DNA from: an uncultured Collinsella sp. | GTDB lineage: Bacteria > Actinomycetota > Coriobacteriia > Coriobacteriales > Coriobacteriaceae | Direction of reading: 5' to 3' | Length of the DNA stretch: 32,804 bases | Assembly: GCA_902494195.1 (NCBI GenBank) | Contig: CABUSH010000025.1 | Coordinates: forward strand, 1 to 32,804 | Shown: in pieces, positions 14,240 through 22,478 of the stretch | Position numbering within the stretch: position 1 is the stretch's first letter | Layout: the number at the start of each line of letters is the position of its first letter | The notes under the pieces: model-generated | Seen by the model: only the letters and a program-made list of their open reading frames with translations | What the model was told of the DNA's origin: nothing | Database searches by the model: none | Program-made: the position numbers and the translations under genes

Positions 14240-15151
14240 CTACGAACGCGCCGCGACCAGCAGCTCTGCCGTCGCCGCCCAACCGTCGACAATTTTGCCG
14301 CGCGTAACGAAAGCGTTCTCGCAAGCAGCCAAGAACTCGGGCGCACCGGCGCTCGTCAGGCCATTCTCGACCAGGCAAAACGTGCCCACGTAATCGGCCA
14401 TGTAGAAGTCGGACTCGGAGTCGCCGAGCGCGAGCGTCTCCTCGCGCTCGATCCCCAGGTGCTCGCAGAAGCGCGCAATGGCAACGCCCTTGTTGAGACC
14501 CGCGGGGTTGATGTTGAATGCGCGACCGTCCTCGACGCGATCGAGCTCGAGCGTCGTCGGCTTGGACAGGTGAGTCAGATGGCCGTTGCAAGCCCAGATC
14601 AGACCGCAGCCGGCCTCGTCCAGGATGGCCTGGACCTCATCGTCGGGCACATCGCCGCGCATGCCGACGGTGACCTCACGGTATTTGTAGCCGGTCGACA
14701 TGTCGTTGTGATACTCGATCTTGTGCGGCCAGCGGGCAAGGATCTTCTCGCACACGCCGGTCTGCTCGATCACCTGGTGCGGAGTAAGGCCGCAGGCGGG
14801 ATCGTAAGGCATGTCGCCAGTCAGATACTCCCAATCGTTGGCCTTGAGGTCGTACATAACCAGGCCGCCCATCTCACCAATGTAGGAGTTGAGGCCGAGC
14901 ACGCGCGCGTCCTCGTGGATCATGGTGCGGTTGCGGCCCGAGGTGGGAACCACCTGAATACCAGCGCGAGCAAGCGCCACGACGGCCTCGACGAGTTTGG
15001 TCGAAGGGTTGCCGTCGTTGTCGCGCAGCACGCACGAGCCGGGTGCGAGCATCGTGGCATCCAGGTCGGTAAAGACGTACTTGACCTTGGCCAAGCGCTC
15101 GCGCATCTCGCCCGAAAGCTCGGTAACGGTCGGCAGGGTGTTGTGGGACAT
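14240..15151 (-). CDS. HAD-superfamily (class IIB) phosphatase
   Basis: A Cof/MPGP-like haloacid dehalogenase phosphatase of 303 residues. ATG 15151 (MSHNTLPTVTELSGEMRERL) is set by GGAG 6 bases upstream; the frame extends to 15253 without support. HAD motif I is KYVFTDLDATMLAPG (nucleophile Asp in DLDAT). Motif II lies in VVPTSGRNRTMI, and motifs III/IV in NKGVAIARFCEHLGI and LALGDSESDFYMADYV. The cap region between them is type C2B. Substrate is not predictable: sugar phosphates and phosphoglycerates are typical of the class. It sits between the MurE-like gene and murI. The stop of that upstream gene overlaps a weak GC-rich stem-loop (about 15252-15279). Confidence 0.85.
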   Translation of the reverse strand: MSHNTLPTVTELSGEMRERLAKVKYVFTDLDATMLAPGSCVLRDNDGNPSTKLVEAVVALARAGIQVVPTSGRNRTMIHEDARVLGLNSYIGEMGGLVMYDLKANDWEYLTGDMPYDPACGLTPHQVIEQTGVCEKILARWPHKIEYHNDMSTGYKYREVTVGMRGDVPDDEVQAILDEAGCGLIWACNGHLTHLSKPTTLELDRVEDGRAFNINPAGLNKGVAIARFCEHLGIEREETLALGDSESDFYMADYVGTFCLVENGLTSAGAPEFLAACENAFVTRGKIVDGWAATAELLVAARS

Positions 15152-15277
15152 GGTTACTCCGTTTACGTAGAAGAGGTTTAATCTTGGTAGCGTGTTTTCC
15201 CTAGGGTAAGCACACCTAGAAGGCATTGCATCATCAGACGCCGGGGTCCGCAAACGCCGTCCTAAAGGCGGCAGCGT

Positions 15278-16795
15278 TTAGGCGTCGTACGCCGCAAGGA
15301 TGCGCTTGAGAACCAAGCCATCGCGCTTGCAGGGCTCGGGTCCGTTCTTGCGCAGCATGCACTCCTCCTCGCCCTTACCGGTCACGATGACCACAGCGGG
15401 GCGCTCGGTCTCGCGCACGGCCGCCTCGATAGCGGCGGTACGGTCGGTCACAATCTGCCAGTTGTCGTTTCCCTGCGCCTGGACATTGCGCGCAATCTCG
15501 GCACAAATGTCCTCGACGTCCTCGGGGCCCGGGTCGTCCTCGGTAATCACGATGCGATCGGCGTACTTGCCGGCGGCAATACCCATCGTGGTGCGGCGAT
15601 CGACGCCCTTGCCGCCCGTTGCACCAAAGACAACCGCCAGCTCGCGCTCGGGATAGTTCTCGTGCAGATCGCGCAAAAGCGTCTCGAGGCTCATGCCGTT
15701 GTGCGCAAAGTCAACGACGCCCAAGATTTTGCCCGATACGGACGGATAGAGCTCCATACGGCCGGGAACGAAGACACCCTCAAAGCCATGGACGATGCCC
15801 TCTTCGGAAATGCCCAGGGCCTCGGCGCAGGCAATAGCGGCAAGCGCGTTGGACACATTGAACTTAACCGGCGTGGGAATCACAATGTCACGCGTAAAGC
15901 GGGGCGTACGCACTGTTGCCACCATGCCGCAGTCGCCATTATGAATCGCCAGCGCAAGCACGTCGGCACGCTCGTCGGTCAGGGAGAACGTTACCGTACG
16001 CTCGCAGCGGGACGCCGCCTCGAGCACACGATCGACCTTATCCATATCGAGGTTGACCGCGGCAAAACGGCTCTGCGAAAAAATCTTGAGCTTGCTGGCA
16101 AAGTAATCCTCGAGCGTGGGATGCTCGATCGGCGAGATGTGGTCCTCACCGATATTGGTAAAGGCGCCCACTTCAAAGGCAATCTTGCCCGTACGCTCGT
16201 ATTTGAGGCCCTGGCTCGACGCCTCCATGACCAGCCACGGAGCGCCCACCTCAGCGGCATGTGCGATACGCGACTGTAAGAGGAAGGACTCGGGAGTCGT
16301 CAGCTTGGAAGGGCCCGCCTCGATACCATCATCGAACTCGATACCCGTGTTGAGGGCAGGCCGATGGCAGCCCGTGAGCTTTGCCTCGTTGGCAAGAATG
16401 CCGCGCAGATAGAAGCTGCAGGTCGACTTGCCCTTGGTACCGGTAAAAGCGCAGACCTTCACCTTGCCCGAAGGGTGGCAGTAATAGGCATCCGCCACCA
16501 CAGCGAGCGTACGACGGATATCGTTGACGATCACAGCGGGAATATCGACGTCATAATCGACCTCGGACACGTACGCCACGGCGCCATCGGCAATCGCGGA
16601 GACCAGATACTCGCGCTTGAACGCACGGCCCTTGCAAACAAACAATGTGCCCGGACGCACCTGGCGCGAGTCGTCGGTCGCAAACTCGATGCGCTGGTCG
16701 TATAGAGTATCCGGCTTGGAAACAACAAGGGCCTCGGCCTCGAGCAGCTCTACATAGCGCATCAAAGCCAGCTTCTCCTGCGTCATATCCGACAT
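15278..16795 (-). CDS. murE: MurE-like Mur ligase (UDP-MurNAc-tripeptide synthetase family)
   Basis: ATP-dependent Mur ligase, expected to add the third stem-peptide residue to UDP-MurNAc-L-Ala-D-Glu. ATG 16795 (MSDMTQEKLALMRYVELLEA; 505 aa) is chosen because GAGAGG lies 7 bases upstream; the frame reaches 16882. The N-terminal domain (DSRQVRPGTLFVCKGRAFK) and the P-loop AFTGTKGKSTCSFYLRG (about 116-132) are MurE-like. Several later motifs are altered: EASSQGL for the usual EVSSHAL, NIGEDHIS for NxxxDHLD, DFAHNG for DYAHTP, and EDDPG (about 419-423) for the DNPR/DNPA specificity motif. It is outside any mraY-murF-ftsW cluster. It could be the main MurE with unusual specificity or a paralogue with another amino acid. 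Confidence 0.8.
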   Translation of the reverse strand: MSDMTQEKLALMRYVELLEAEALVVSKPDTLYDQRIEFATDDSRQVRPGTLFVCKGRAFKREYLVSAIADGAVAYVSEVDYDVDIPAVIVNDIRRTLAVVADAYYCHPSGKVKVCAFTGTKGKSTCSFYLRGILANEAKLTGCHRPALNTGIEFDDGIEAGPSKLTTPESFLLQSRIAHAAEVGAPWLVMEASSQGLKYERTGKIAFEVGAFTNIGEDHISPIEHPTLEDYFASKLKIFSQSRFAAVNLDMDKVDRVLEAASRCERTVTFSLTDERADVLALAIHNGDCGMVATVRTPRFTRDIVIPTPVKFNVSNALAAIACAEALGISEEGIVHGFEGVFVPGRMELYPSVSGKILGVVDFAHNGMSLETLLRDLHENYPERELAVVFGATGGKGVDRRTTMGIAAGKYADRIVITEDDPGPEDVEDICAEIARNVQAQGNDNWQIVTDRTAAIEAAVRETERPAVVIVTGKGEEECMLRKNGPEPCKRDGLVLKRILAAYDA

Positions 16796-16983
16796 ATAAC
16801 GACCTCTCTCGCTAAACCTAACCTTAAAAGAGCAAAGACCGTCTCGGATGAATCCGGTCACGTCCTTCGTATTATCAACCATCCTAATATGCCACCTAAC
16901 CTTGCGAGCGTCTCAGCACCCTAAAAACTTGCAAGGATTGGCGCGCGGTTAATTCGAAATAACAAGAGACCTGCCCTACAAAA

Positions 16984-17507
16984 TGGATAGTGTCGAACTC
17001 CTTTACCGGTATGAAAATCATCAAAGAGGTTCCGACGGGCGAGCAGTTTGGCATGGCGCCGACGAGCGGCTCTTCGAGCGAGGACGCCTCGGGTGCCGGC
17101 GATGAGACAGGCTCCACGCTCACCGTTACCTCGACAACTGCAAAGTCAAACGAAGACACCGGCAACGGCGTGCTCGGCGGCATCGCGACCCGCCTGGTCA
17201 ATCGGAAGCTGCCTACTCGCTTGGCATGACGTGGCCCCAAGTCATGTCGCGCATTGTGATTCCGCAGGCCGTGCGCTGAGTCATCCCAGCCATGACCAGC
17301 GAGTTCGTTATGCTCTATAAGGATACGTCGCCGCTTTCGAGCGTCGGTGTCATAGAGCTCATGCTGTTCTCCAAAAACCTCACGGCAACCACGAGAAACA
17401 TCACACCCTACATTTGCGCCGCACTCTACTATCTGGTTGTAACGATTCCGCTAATCCACGTCGTCACCAAGGTGGAGCGCCACCTTGCCGAGCGCGGCAA
17501 GCGTTAA
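16984..17507 (+). pseudogene. Decayed polar amino-acid ABC transporter (substrate-binding plus permease remnants)
   Basis: The first part (from 16984) reads WIVSNSFTGMKIIKEVPTGE then QFGMA, which resembles the C-terminal end of a glutamine/polar amino-acid binding protein. It is followed by a Ser/Thr-rich stretch that stops at 17229. In another frame, from about 17199, comes QSEAAYSLGMTWPQVMSRIV then IPQAVR, the EAA cytoplasmic loop of a HisM/GlnP-type permease. That is broken by an in-frame TGA at 17277. The same frame then continues to 17507 with MLYKDTSPLSSVGVIELM and a final transmembrane segment (ALYYLVVTIPLIHVV). So there is a frameshift, a nonsense codon and loss of about 200 residues of membrane domain. 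No ribosome-binding site or ATPase gene accompanies it. It is probably a remnant of a binding-protein/permease fusion. Confidence 0.8.
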
Positions 17508-17546
17508 CCTCTCTTGCGCGTTCTCGCGCACGGCAATCATCACAGT

Positions 17547-17588
17547 CACGGCCCGCCACTTCACCCGAAGTGCGGGCCGTGGTTTTTT
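17547..17588 (+). terminator. Intrinsic terminator after the ABC pseudogene
   Basis: CACGGCCCGCCACTTC pairs with GAAGTGCGGGCCGTG (one bulged C) around a 4-nt loop and is followed by six T bases. It is intact although the gene before it is dead. Confidence 0.9.
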
Positions 17589-17628
17589 CGGTCCCCTCGG
17601 CGCTTATGCCCCATCACGAAACAAAAGA

Positions 17629-17657
17629 TTGGCATGATGGTAAGGATTGATTGATAT
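17629..17657 (+). promoter_or_regulatory. Candidate asnB promoter
   Basis: TTGGCA (17629-17634) and TGATAT (17652-17657) are spaced by 17 bases, about 58 bases upstream of the asnB start. A weak CTGCTGC/GCGGCAG stem lies in the leader. Assignment rests only on spacing and similarity to consensus. Confidence 0.35.
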
Positions 17658-17714
17658 CGACTGCTGCAAATCCTTGCGGCAGTGCACCTAAGCCGTCAGC
17701 AGAAAGGATCTTGC

Positions 17715-19583
17715 ATGTGCGGTTTTGTCGGTTTTACCGGTACAGATGAACAGAGTGAGCTGGTTCTCACGGCCATGATGAATCGCATTATCCATCGCGG
17801 TCCGGATATGGGCGGTCAGCACATCGTCGATAACGTCGCGCTTGGCTTCCGCCGTCTTTCGATTCTCGACCTTTCCGAGGCTGGCGCCCAGCCCATGTCG
17901 AGCGATGACGGCAAGGTCACGATTGTCTTCAACGGCGAGGTCTACAACTTCCAGGAGCTCCGCTCCGAGCTCGAGGCCGCTGGCTACGTCTTCCACTGCA
18001 ACGCCGACACCGAGGTCCTGGTGCACGGTTACGAGGAGTGGGGCGAAGATCTGGTCAACCGCCTTCGCGGCATGTACGCGTTCGTGATTCACGACCAGAA
18101 CAAGAACAAACTCTTTGGCGCCCGTGACATCTTTGGCATCAAGCCGTTCTATTACTACCAGGCCTCCGACGGCTCGCTGCTGTTTGGCTCCGAGATCAAG
18201 AGCTTCCTGGACCACCCCAAGTTTGAGAAGGCTGTCAACCACGACGCGCTGCGCCCCTACCTGACGCTGCAATTCCCCGCCACGGAGGAGACCTTCTTTA
18301 AGGGCGTGTTCAAGCTTGCCCCGGCGCATTGCTTTACGTATGACCTGACGACTAACACCATGGACATCAAGCGTTACTGGAGCTGTGACTTCACCGACGA
18401 CAACTCCAAGACCTTCGAGGAGTACGTGGACGAGTGCGACAAGGTCGTGCACGAAAGCGTCGCTGCGCACCGAATCGCCGATGTTAAGGTGGGCTCGTTC
18501 CTTTCTGGCGGCGTGGACTCCAGCTACATTGCCGCCTGTCTCATGCCCGACACCACGTATTCTGTCGGCTTCGATTACAAGAACTTCAACGAGACCAACT
18601 ACGCCGCCGAGCTTTCTGACAAGCTGGGCATCAAGAACGTGCGCAAGATGATCACCGCCGACGAGTTCTTCGACGCGCTGCCCGACATCCAGTATCACAT
18701 GGACGAGCCGCAATCGAACCTCTCGAGCGTGCCACTGTACTATCTGGCCCAGATGGCAGCCAAGGAAGTCACCGTGGTCCTTTCGGGCGAGGGTGCAGAC
18801 GAGCTGTTCGCCGGCTACGAGTGGTACGAGGACACCCCTCAGATGCGCTCCTTCAAGAAGCGCGTCCCGCTCGGCGTGCGCCGCGCCCTGGGCTCGCTCG
18901 TTCAGCATCTTCCCTACTTTAAGGGTCACAATTTCTTGACCAAGTGCGCCGAGGTCCCCGAGCGCTGGTATGTGGGCCAGGCAAAGGTGTTCGACCCGTC
19001 CGAGGTCGACGAGGTGCTTAAGCCTGCCTACGACACCGGCAAGAACGCCGCCGAAATGTGCGCCGAGTATTACAAGCAGGTTCCCAATTGCTGCGAGCTC
19101 TCCAAGAAGCAGTATCTGGACATGAACATGTGGCTGCCGGGCGACATTCTGCTCAAGGCCGACAAGATGTGCATGGCACACTCACTGGAGCTTCGCGTTC
19201 CGTTCCTGGACAAAAAAGTCATGGAATTTGCCGAGCACATTCCCGCCAACTACCGTGTTAACGAAGAAGGCTGCAAGCTCGTCCTGCGTCACGCCGCCAA
19301 CCGCACGCTGCCCGACGAGTGGGCAACGCGCAAGAAGGTCGGTTTCCCGGTGCCGGTTAAGTTCTGGCTGCGCGAGCAGAAGTACTACGACTACGTCAAG
19401 GAGTACTTCACCGCGCCGTGGGCTGCCGATTTCTTTGACACGGATGCACTCATGAAACTGCTTGACGATCACTTTGAGGGCCGTGCGCTCAACCAGCGCA
19501 AGATCTATACCACGCTGACGTTCCTCATCTGGTACAAGCGCTTCTTTATCGACGAGAACAAGGGCGCCGAAGTCGCCGCCTAA
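17715..19583 (+). CDS. asnB: Glutamine-dependent asparagine synthetase (AsnB)
   Basis: Converts aspartate, glutamine and ATP to asparagine. ATG 17715 is chosen over an in-frame ATG at 17682 because it follows AGAAAGGA and places the nucleophile Cys at position 2 (MCGFVGFTG), as required after Met removal. The product has 622 residues. The Ntn glutaminase domain (2 to about 190) has RRLSILDLSEAGAQPM, VFNGEVYN and the ADTEVLVHGYEEWG loop. The synthetase domain has the PP-loop SFLSGGVDSSYIAA (SGGVDSS at 264-270), LSGEGADELFAGYEWY, and LELRVPFLDKKVMEFA. It has its own promoter region and lies just upstream of tRNA-Val. Confidence 0.97.
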   Translation: MCGFVGFTGTDEQSELVLTAMMNRIIHRGPDMGGQHIVDNVALGFRRLSILDLSEAGAQPMSSDDGKVTIVFNGEVYNFQELRSELEAAGYVFHCNADTEVLVHGYEEWGEDLVNRLRGMYAFVIHDQNKNKLFGARDIFGIKPFYYYQASDGSLLFGSEIKSFLDHPKFEKAVNHDALRPYLTLQFPATEETFFKGVFKLAPAHCFTYDLTTNTMDIKRYWSCDFTDDNSKTFEEYVDECDKVVHESVAAHRIADVKVGSFLSGGVDSSYIAACLMPDTTYSVGFDYKNFNETNYAAELSDKLGIKNVRKMITADEFFDALPDIQYHMDEPQSNLSSVPLYYLAQMAAKEVTVVLSGEGADELFAGYEWYEDTPQMRSFKKRVPLGVRRALGSLVQHLPYFKGHNFLTKCAEVPERWYVGQAKVFDPSEVDEVLKPAYDTGKNAAEMCAEYYKQVPNCCELSKKQYLDMNMWLPGDILLKADKMCMAHSLELRVPFLDKKVMEFAEHIPANYRVNEEGCKLVLRHAANRTLPDEWATRKKVGFPVPVKFWLREQKYYDYVKEYFTAPWAADFFDTDALMKLLDDHFEGRALNQRKIYTTLTFLIWYKRFFIDENKGAEVAA

Positions 19584-19640
19584 GTTTCGTTATGGATTAG
19601 CGATGAACCGTATCGGGTTTCCGCTATACTCAATCCCTGC

Positions 19641-19716
19641 GGGCGATTGGCGCAACGGTTAGCGCAGGTGCTTTACACGCACAAGGCTGGGGGTTCGAAT
19701 CCCTCATCGCCCACCA
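19641..19716 (+). tRNA. tRNA-Val (anticodon TAC)
   Basis: A 76-nt cloverleaf with encoded CCA. The acceptor stem is GGGCGAT with ATCGCCC. The anticodon loop TTTACAC gives TAC (Val); the top pair of the anticodon stem is a G-A mismatch. The T arm is GGGGGTTCGAATCCCTC. TATACT at 19625-19630 may be its -10 box. The 3' end from 19699 on is duplicated downstream. Confidence 0.96.
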
Positions 19717-19726
19717 CTGATTTGAT

Positions 19727-19757
19727 AGGCTCCCAGCTATGGGGGCCTTTCTTTTTT
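19727..19757 (+). terminator. Intrinsic terminator of tRNA-Val
   Basis: AGGCTCCCA and TGGGGGCCT form a 9-bp stem (one T-G pair) around GCTA, followed by TTCTTTTTT. A near copy lies 185 bases downstream. Confidence 0.85.
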
Positions 19758-19945
19758 GGGCCCATCGCAGAGGGATTCGAACCCGCAAGGGTGCGGAGCT
19801 GAGGAAACGCGAAGCGTTTTCCAGCGCAGCACGCGAGGACCGTAGGCCCGAAGCGAGAGCGGGCGGCGTCAGCCGCACGCGACATCCCTCATCGCCCACC
19901 ACTGAATTGTTAGGCCCCCAGTGATGGAGGCCTTTCTTTTTTGGC
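19758..19945. repeat. tRNA-derived island: duplicated tRNA-Val 3' end and terminator
   Basis: The segment 19699-19757 (end of the tRNA T arm, acceptor 3' strand, CCA and terminator) recurs at 19884-19942 with few mismatches. The block ATCCCTCATCGCCCACCACTGA up to the first mismatch is identical; the terminator stems differ by paired changes. Between the copies, 19770-19784 is a perfect 15-nt inverted copy of the T-arm core (GGGTTCGAATCCCTC at 19691-19705). The GC-rich filler holds small hairpins such as AAACGC-GAA-GCGTTT and GCGGC-GTCA-GCCGC. No gene or integrase is present. This looks like an attachment-site duplication left by a lost element, or tRNA-linked repeat debris. Confidence 0.65.
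19912..19942 (+). terminator. Second copy of the tRNA-Val terminator
   Basis: AGGCCCCCA and TGGAGGCCT pair around GTGA, followed by TTCTTTTTT. The architecture and flanks match the terminator at 19727-19757, but it follows only a tRNA fragment. Confidence 0.75.
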
Positions 19946-19978
19946 CAGAGGCTCTCCTGGCCTGTGCAGATTTATGAC

Positions 19979-20036
19979 AAAAAGGGTTCCAGACCGTCCA
20001 ATGATGCATCAATGACACACCGACAATCTGAAACCC
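19979..20036 (-). terminator. Intrinsic terminator of the arg operon
   Basis: On the minus strand GGGTTTCAGA (20036-20027) pairs with TCTGGAACCC (19993-19984) across a long loop that itself holds the palindrome TGATGCATCA. It is followed by TTTTTGTC. It lies 28 bases past the argD stop. Confidence 0.75.
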
Positions 20037-20063
20037 GTTCAACCTGGCTATGTATTGCTCTCG

Positions 20064-21347
20064 CTAGGCCAAGACACCCGACAGGATCTCGATCAGGCTG
20101 TCCACGTCGGCTTCTTCGCAGACAAGTGGCGGCAGGAAACGCAGCGTATGCGCACCTGTAGCGTTGATCACGGCGCCGGCGGCCAGCGCGCGGGCAACAA
20201 TATCATGCGCGTCGCCCGCTGCCTCATCCAGGTCGCAGCCGAGCATCAAGCCGCGACCGCGCACATCGGTAACATGCGGTAACTTGGCGAGTTTTGCCTC
20301 CATATAGGCGCCTACCTTGGCAGCATGGCCGGCATAATCGCCGCGCACGAGCGCGGAGAGCGTCGCGGCGCACGCCGCGATGGCCAAGCAGCTACCACCA
20401 AAAGTCGAACCGTGATCGCCGGGCTTAAACACGTCGGCGATCTCTTTCTTTGCCACCACAGCGCCCATGGGAACGCCGTCGGCGATGCCCTTGGCAAGAC
20501 TCATGATGTCGGGCTCCACGCCATAGGTTTGGAATGCGAACGGCTTGCCGGAGCGGAAGATGCCGCACTGGACCTCGTCGGCGATAAGCACGGCGCCCAC
20601 TTCGTGTGCCAGGTCGCGCGCTGCCGCCATAAACTCCTCGGTCATGGGGTGCACGCCACTCTCACCCTGGATCGGCTCGAGCATCACGGCACAAATTTCG
20701 CTCCCCAGCTGCTTAAAGATCGCACGCAGTTCATCGATATCGTTGGGCGTACAGGCCACAAAGCCACCCGGCAGCGGGCGGAAGCTGTCCTGCAGCCAAT
20801 CCTGCATAGTGGCGGCAATGGTCTCGAGCGTACGGCCGTGGAAGCCGCCGCGCATGCACACGATAGTGTTGCCGCCGTTACCGGCACGCTTGGCGTACAG
20901 GCGCGCGAGCTTCATCGAGCCCTCGTTGGCCTCGGCGCCGGAGTTGGCAAAGAACGTCTCCCACACCCGCTCGCCCGCAGCCGGGGCACCAAGAGCAGCT
21001 GCCGTGGTCTCATCGCCGGCGGCAATGGCATCGGCAAGCACGCGCGCACCATCTACGTCGTCGTTAGCAAGCTTGGACAGCAGCGCCGCGACCTGTCCGC
21101 GCTGCTCGATGTAGAAATAGTTGGAGACATGCATGAGCTTTTTGGTCTGTGCCTCGAGCGCCGAGAGCACAGCCGGGTCGCCATGACCTAGGCTGCACAC
21201 GCCGATGCCGGCAAGAAAGTCGAGGTACTCACGGCCATCGTCGCCGGTGAGCTTCATGCCGTGACCCTCGACAAACTCGACCGGAGAGCGGCCAAAGGTA
21301 TGCATAACGTAATGGGATTCAAGCGATTGCTGAGCTGCAAGTGACAT
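20064..21347 (-). CDS. argD: Acetylornithine aminotransferase
   Basis: PLP-dependent class III transaminase making N-acetylornithine from N-acetylglutamate semialdehyde. It has 427 residues; bacterial ArgD is usually about 390-400. The extra length falls around residues 95-125 (LADAIAAGDETTAAALGAPA). Motifs: VCSLGHGDPAV, FFANSGAEANEGSMKLAR, MRGGFHGRTLETIAAT, LEPIQGESGVHP, VLIADEVQCGIFRSG, and the PLP lysine in SLAKGIADGVPMGAV. The substrate loop HGSTFGGSCLAIAA follows. It is the last gene of argCJBD, 69 bases after argB, and is followed by the operon terminator. Some ArgD enzymes also serve lysine synthesis (DapC); that cannot be told here. Confidence 0.95.
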   Translation of the reverse strand: MSLAAQQSLESHYVMHTFGRSPVEFVEGHGMKLTGDDGREYLDFLAGIGVCSLGHGDPAVLSALEAQTKKLMHVSNYFYIEQRGQVAALLSKLANDDVDGARVLADAIAAGDETTAAALGAPAAGERVWETFFANSGAEANEGSMKLARLYAKRAGNGGNTIVCMRGGFHGRTLETIAATMQDWLQDSFRPLPGGFVACTPNDIDELRAIFKQLGSEICAVMLEPIQGESGVHPMTEEFMAAARDLAHEVGAVLIADEVQCGIFRSGKPFAFQTYGVEPDIMSLAKGIADGVPMGAVVAKKEIADVFKPGDHGSTFGGSCLAIAACAATLSALVRGDYAGHAAKVGAYMEAKLAKLPHVTDVRGRGLMLGCDLDEAAGDAHDIVARALAAGAVINATGAHTLRFLPPLVCEEADVDSLIEILSGVLA

Positions 21348-21416
21348 GAGATGCCTTTCGTTGGGCGCCAGACGGCGCGGGGCTATGGGTGCAGGAATGG
21401 GGCGGCTGCGGGTCAG

Positions 21417-22397
21417 CTAGACCGTCTGAAGTTTCTCGACCTCGTCAAGGTTCTCGGTCAGACGCGCAGCAAACGTCGAAAGCGGATGCGGATGCGTATC
21501 GAACTCGTAAGCCGTCTCGGTGGAATGGATCACGGTGCCGACGCCGGCATCGGTCAGCAGCTCCAGGAGCAGCGAATGCGGCGTAGTACCGTTAATGATG
21601 TGGGCACGAAATACGCCGCCTGTAAGCGCATCGACGGCCGCACGCAGCTTGGGAATCATGCCCTTATCGACCTCGCCGCCGTAGAGCATTTCGTTAACCT
21701 CGTCGAGCGTTAGGTTGGAGATAAGCGAGTCCTTGTCGCTAAAGTCCTTGTACAGGCCATCGACATCGGTCAAAAAAATCGCCTTATGCGCGTGGAGCGC
21801 CGCGGCAACGGCACCGGCGGCGGTGTCGGCGTTGATGTTGAAGAAACCGCCGTCCTCCCCCGCCGCGACGGTAGCGATGACGGGGATGTACTCGCTATCG
21901 AGTAAGCGCTCGATATAGTCGGTGTTGACGTGCGTCACTTTGCCCACGCGACCGAGCTCGGGGTCGAGCGGCTCGGCGATGAGCGTGCCGGCATCGCTGC
22001 CCGACACGCCCACGGCCAGGTTGCCGTGGTGGTTGATGGCAGCAACCAGCTCCTGGTTAACCTTGCCGCCCAGCACCTCGCGCACGATATCCATAGTCGC
22101 CGGCGTGGTCACGCGCTGGCCGTTCTTAAACTCGACGGGAATATCGTAATGGCTAAGCGCCTCGTTGATAGCCTTGCCGCCGCCGTGCACGATGACGGGG
22201 CGCATACCGATGATCTTGAGCAAAACGATGTCGCTCATCACGTCGCGGCGCAGCTGCTCATCAACCATGGCGGCTCCGCCATATTTGATAACAACCGTCT
22301 TGCCGGTCAGGTTCTTAATCCACGGCAGCGCTTCGAACAGCAGCTGCGCGGTTGCTTCGTTGGATTCGCTCGAACGACAATCGCGTGCGAATTTCAT
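21417..22397 (-). CDS. argB: N-acetylglutamate kinase
   Basis: Second step of arginine synthesis, phosphorylating N-acetylglutamate; often the arginine-inhibited step. ATG 22397 (MKFARDCRSSESNEATAQLL) gives 326 residues and has GAGG upstream; the frame runs to 22457 without support. The amino-acid kinase fold is clear: TVVIKYGGAAM (catalytic Lys), RPVIVHGGGKAI, SGSDAGTLIAEPL, FNINADTAAGAVAAAL, and VDKGMIPKLRAAV (Lys of the allosteric/nucleotide site). The extended N-terminal helix is of the type found in arginine-sensitive hexameric NAGKs, so feedback inhibition is likely. It sits between argJ and argD. Confidence 0.96.
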   Translation of the reverse strand: MKFARDCRSSESNEATAQLLFEALPWIKNLTGKTVVIKYGGAAMVDEQLRRDVMSDIVLLKIIGMRPVIVHGGGKAINEALSHYDIPVEFKNGQRVTTPATMDIVREVLGGKVNQELVAAINHHGNLAVGVSGSDAGTLIAEPLDPELGRVGKVTHVNTDYIERLLDSEYIPVIATVAAGEDGGFFNINADTAAGAVAAALHAHKAIFLTDVDGLYKDFSDKDSLISNLTLDEVNEMLYGGEVDKGMIPKLRAAVDALTGGVFRAHIINGTTPHSLLLELLTDAGVGTVIHSTETAYEFDTHPHPLSTFAARLTENLDEVEKLQTV

Positions 22398-22478
22398 AAT
22401 CTGCCTCGTCTTTCGTATCGCTATCGCGCCGTGCTCTGCTGTCTGCAATCGCGGCAAGATGCACAGCGTGCCTGGAAT

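Noticed and set aside
17277..17279. TGA in the ABC permease remnant as a possible selenocysteine codon
   Set aside because: The position corresponds to an Arg/Trp-type residue after IPQAVR, the gene is also frameshifted and deleted, and no SECIS-like hairpin is apparent just downstream.
19630..19902. Minus-strand ORF across tRNA-Val with the sequence WWAMRDSNPQPCACKAPAL
   Set aside because: This is the well-known spurious translation of a tRNA gene antisense strand; it covers tRNA-Val and its duplicated fragment.
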